DNA from: Nitrososphaerales archaeon TH1177
GTDB lineage: Archaea; Thermoproteota; Nitrososphaeria; Nitrososphaerales; Nitrososphaeraceae
Assembly (NCBI GenBank): GCA_014523515.1
Contig: JAATVJ010000171.1
Location: 1-6,164 of the forward strand
DNA length: 6,164 bases
Direction: 5' to 3'
The notes under the pieces were generated by a model. That model ran no database searches. It had not been told where the DNA came from and worked only from the letters and a program-made list of their open reading frames with translations. Made by a program: the position numbers and the translations under genes. This document shows, one piece after another, positions 5,118 through 6,164 of this stretch (position 1 is its first letter; every line of letters begins with the position of its first letter).

Positions 5118-6164
5118 TTACTTTTTTGAATACTTTTTACAACTCAAAACAAAATTCATGGGTAATTTACTATTGGAAAAGTGAAGATGAGTATAAGAGG
5201 CAATAGTATTATAAACAATAATGCCATCTTTTTTTTCACTTATTCCTATGCCTTTGTCCAGATAGTAGGAATATCTCGTATCGTGATGGATATTTTCTAT
5301 TTTTGAATAATGAAATTCATGCCCTCTGATGTTTTTTACTTTTCCAAATAAGAATGATTCATTTAATATTTTTCCTTGTGTATAGTTAAGAGTTAATTGA
5401 TTTGTCATTTTCGTGGTTGCATCAATTAAACCAATCATTTTATAAGTCTTCTGTGAATTTTCGTCAAGTTCGACAATTTCATTTGTGTTTTTATATCTAT
5501 GTATTCCTTCTTTTATTGACTTGGTAAGATACATTAAACCACCGCACTCAGCATAAAGAGGAATCTCATTTTCAGCCATTTTTTTGATAGACTTCATCAT
5601 TGATTGATTTTTAGTTAAATCTTTTGACAATATTTCTGGGAATCCTCCTCCTAATAAAATTCCATTAATCTCCTCCGGTAAATAAATATCATTTAATGGG
5701 CTAAAGAAAATAAGCTCGACGCCTTTTTTTTGTAAGATATCTAAATTTTCTTGATAATAAAAATTAAAAGAATTATCCAATGCAACTGCAATTTTGAGAT
5801 TTTTTGATTGTTGCTTATTAATTTTATCTTTTTTCTTTAATGTTTTTTCATTTTTTAAAGGTATCATTAAACTAATTAGTTTATCAGAATCTAAAAAATC
5901 AGATATTGTTTTTACTGAATTTAATATCTTCTTTTTCCTTTTATTGTCTAATTCAGCTGTAGGAATTAATCCTAAATGTCTTTCTGAAAAAGTAAATCCT
6001 TCATTTTTATATACAACACCTACTATTGGAATCTTTATCTTATTATCAAAAGCTTCTTTAATTAAATGAAAGTGCTTATTGCTAGCTATTTTATTAAGAA
6101 TAATTCCTTTTATTTTTAATCCTTTATCAAAATTCATAAATCCATAAGCAATAGCAGCTATTGA
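5118..6164 (-). CDS. cbiA: Cobyrinate a,c-diamide synthase, N-terminus outside window
   Basis: The frame is open through the right edge. An internal ATG at 6137 is not the start, because the nine codons before it (SIAAIAYGF) continue the family's pattern. This leaves 348 residues of a family usually near 450-460, so the N-terminal ATP-binding P-loop lies outside. The enzyme (CbiA, also named CobB) amidates the a and c side chains of cobyrinate with ATP and glutamine in cobalamin biosynthesis. Counted from the internal Met, GIILNKIAS (11-19) belongs to the synthetase domain. A Lys-rich linker (about 95-113) leads to the glutamine amidotransferase domain: GGGFPE (163-168), nucleophile Cys198 in ECGGLMYL, GHEFHYS (272-278), and a catalytic-type His at 317 or 319 in the motif SYTHLHF. 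All these are intact. Thaumarchaea are known cobalamin producers, so the gene fits the proposed host. Confidence 0.94.
   Translation of the reverse strand, partial: SIAAIAYGFMNFDKGLKIKGIILNKIASNKHFHLIKEAFDNKIKIPIVGVVYKNEGFTFSERHLGLIPTAELDNKRKKKILNSVKTISDFLDSDKLISLMIPLKNEKTLKKKDKINKQQSKNLKIAVALDNSFNFYYQENLDILQKKGVELIFFSPLNDIYLPEEINGILLGGGFPEILSKDLTKNQSMMKSIKKMAENEIPLYAECGGLMYLTKSIKEGIHRYKNTNEIVELDENSQKTYKMIGLIDATTKMTNQLTLNYTQGKILNESFLFGKVKNIRGHEFHYSKIENIHHDTRYSYYLDKGIGISEKKDGIIVYNTIASYTHLHFSNSKLPMNFVLSCKKYSKK

Noticed and set aside
5794..6069. Plus-strand hydrophobic Phe/Leu-rich frame resembling a membrane protein
   Set aside because: It is the antisense of the Lys-rich linker and the preceding part of CbiA; Lys codons read backwards give Phe and Leu.

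Overview
This AT-rich window (protein-coding parts roughly 30% GC) looks like chromosomal DNA of an archaeon, most likely an ammonia-oxidising thaumarchaeon of the Nitrososphaerales such as Candidatus Nitrosocosmicus. The reasons are a small intact protein with a single C2H2 zinc finger, decayed IS630 and IS6-like transposases of the kind common in those genomes, TATA-like boxes about 26 nt before start codons (leaderless or short-leader transcripts), and a cobalamin biosynthesis gene. The lineage is inferred from family knowledge, not from a search.

Layout. Positions 1-677 hold overlapping hairpins plus a T-run, a TATA-like box and an intact plus-strand zinc-finger gene. Positions 678-828 are non-coding. 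Positions 829-3484 are an insertion-sequence graveyard. From left to right this holds: a degraded minus-strand reading frame of unknown origin (829-1296), whose 5' end (about 1190-1289) resembles the 5' end of the IS6-like transposase further right; a complete-length but broken IS630 transposase (minus, 1293-2368, four frameshifts and one stop); a strongly decayed IS6-like remnant (plus, about 2369-2764); and a younger IS6-like transposase pseudogene (minus, 2765-3484, two small duplications and one stop). The two IS6-like copies lie tail to tail with no spacer. Positions 3485-4009 carry no intact gene. They hold perfect AT palindromes, a pyrimidine tract, a sharply bounded island of about 49% GC with a 38-codon open frame and no start, an orphan TATA box with a downstream T8 run, and a cluster of overlapping palindromes at the end of the next gene.

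Positions 4010-6164 hold two intact-looking minus-strand metabolic genes. Cobyrinate a,c-diamide synthase (CbiA/CobB) is cut by the right edge of the window and lacks its N-terminal part. After an 82-base gap comes a zinc-dependent medium-chain dehydrogenase with its own TATA-like box. The dehydrogenase's substrate cannot be told from sequence, and nothing visible ties it to cobalamin synthesis beyond being next to it on the same strand.

I see no clearly new system. The points most worth a second look are the nested and inverted IS6/IS630 arrangement, the GC-rich coding-like island and the mutually exclusive palindromes at 3960-3997.
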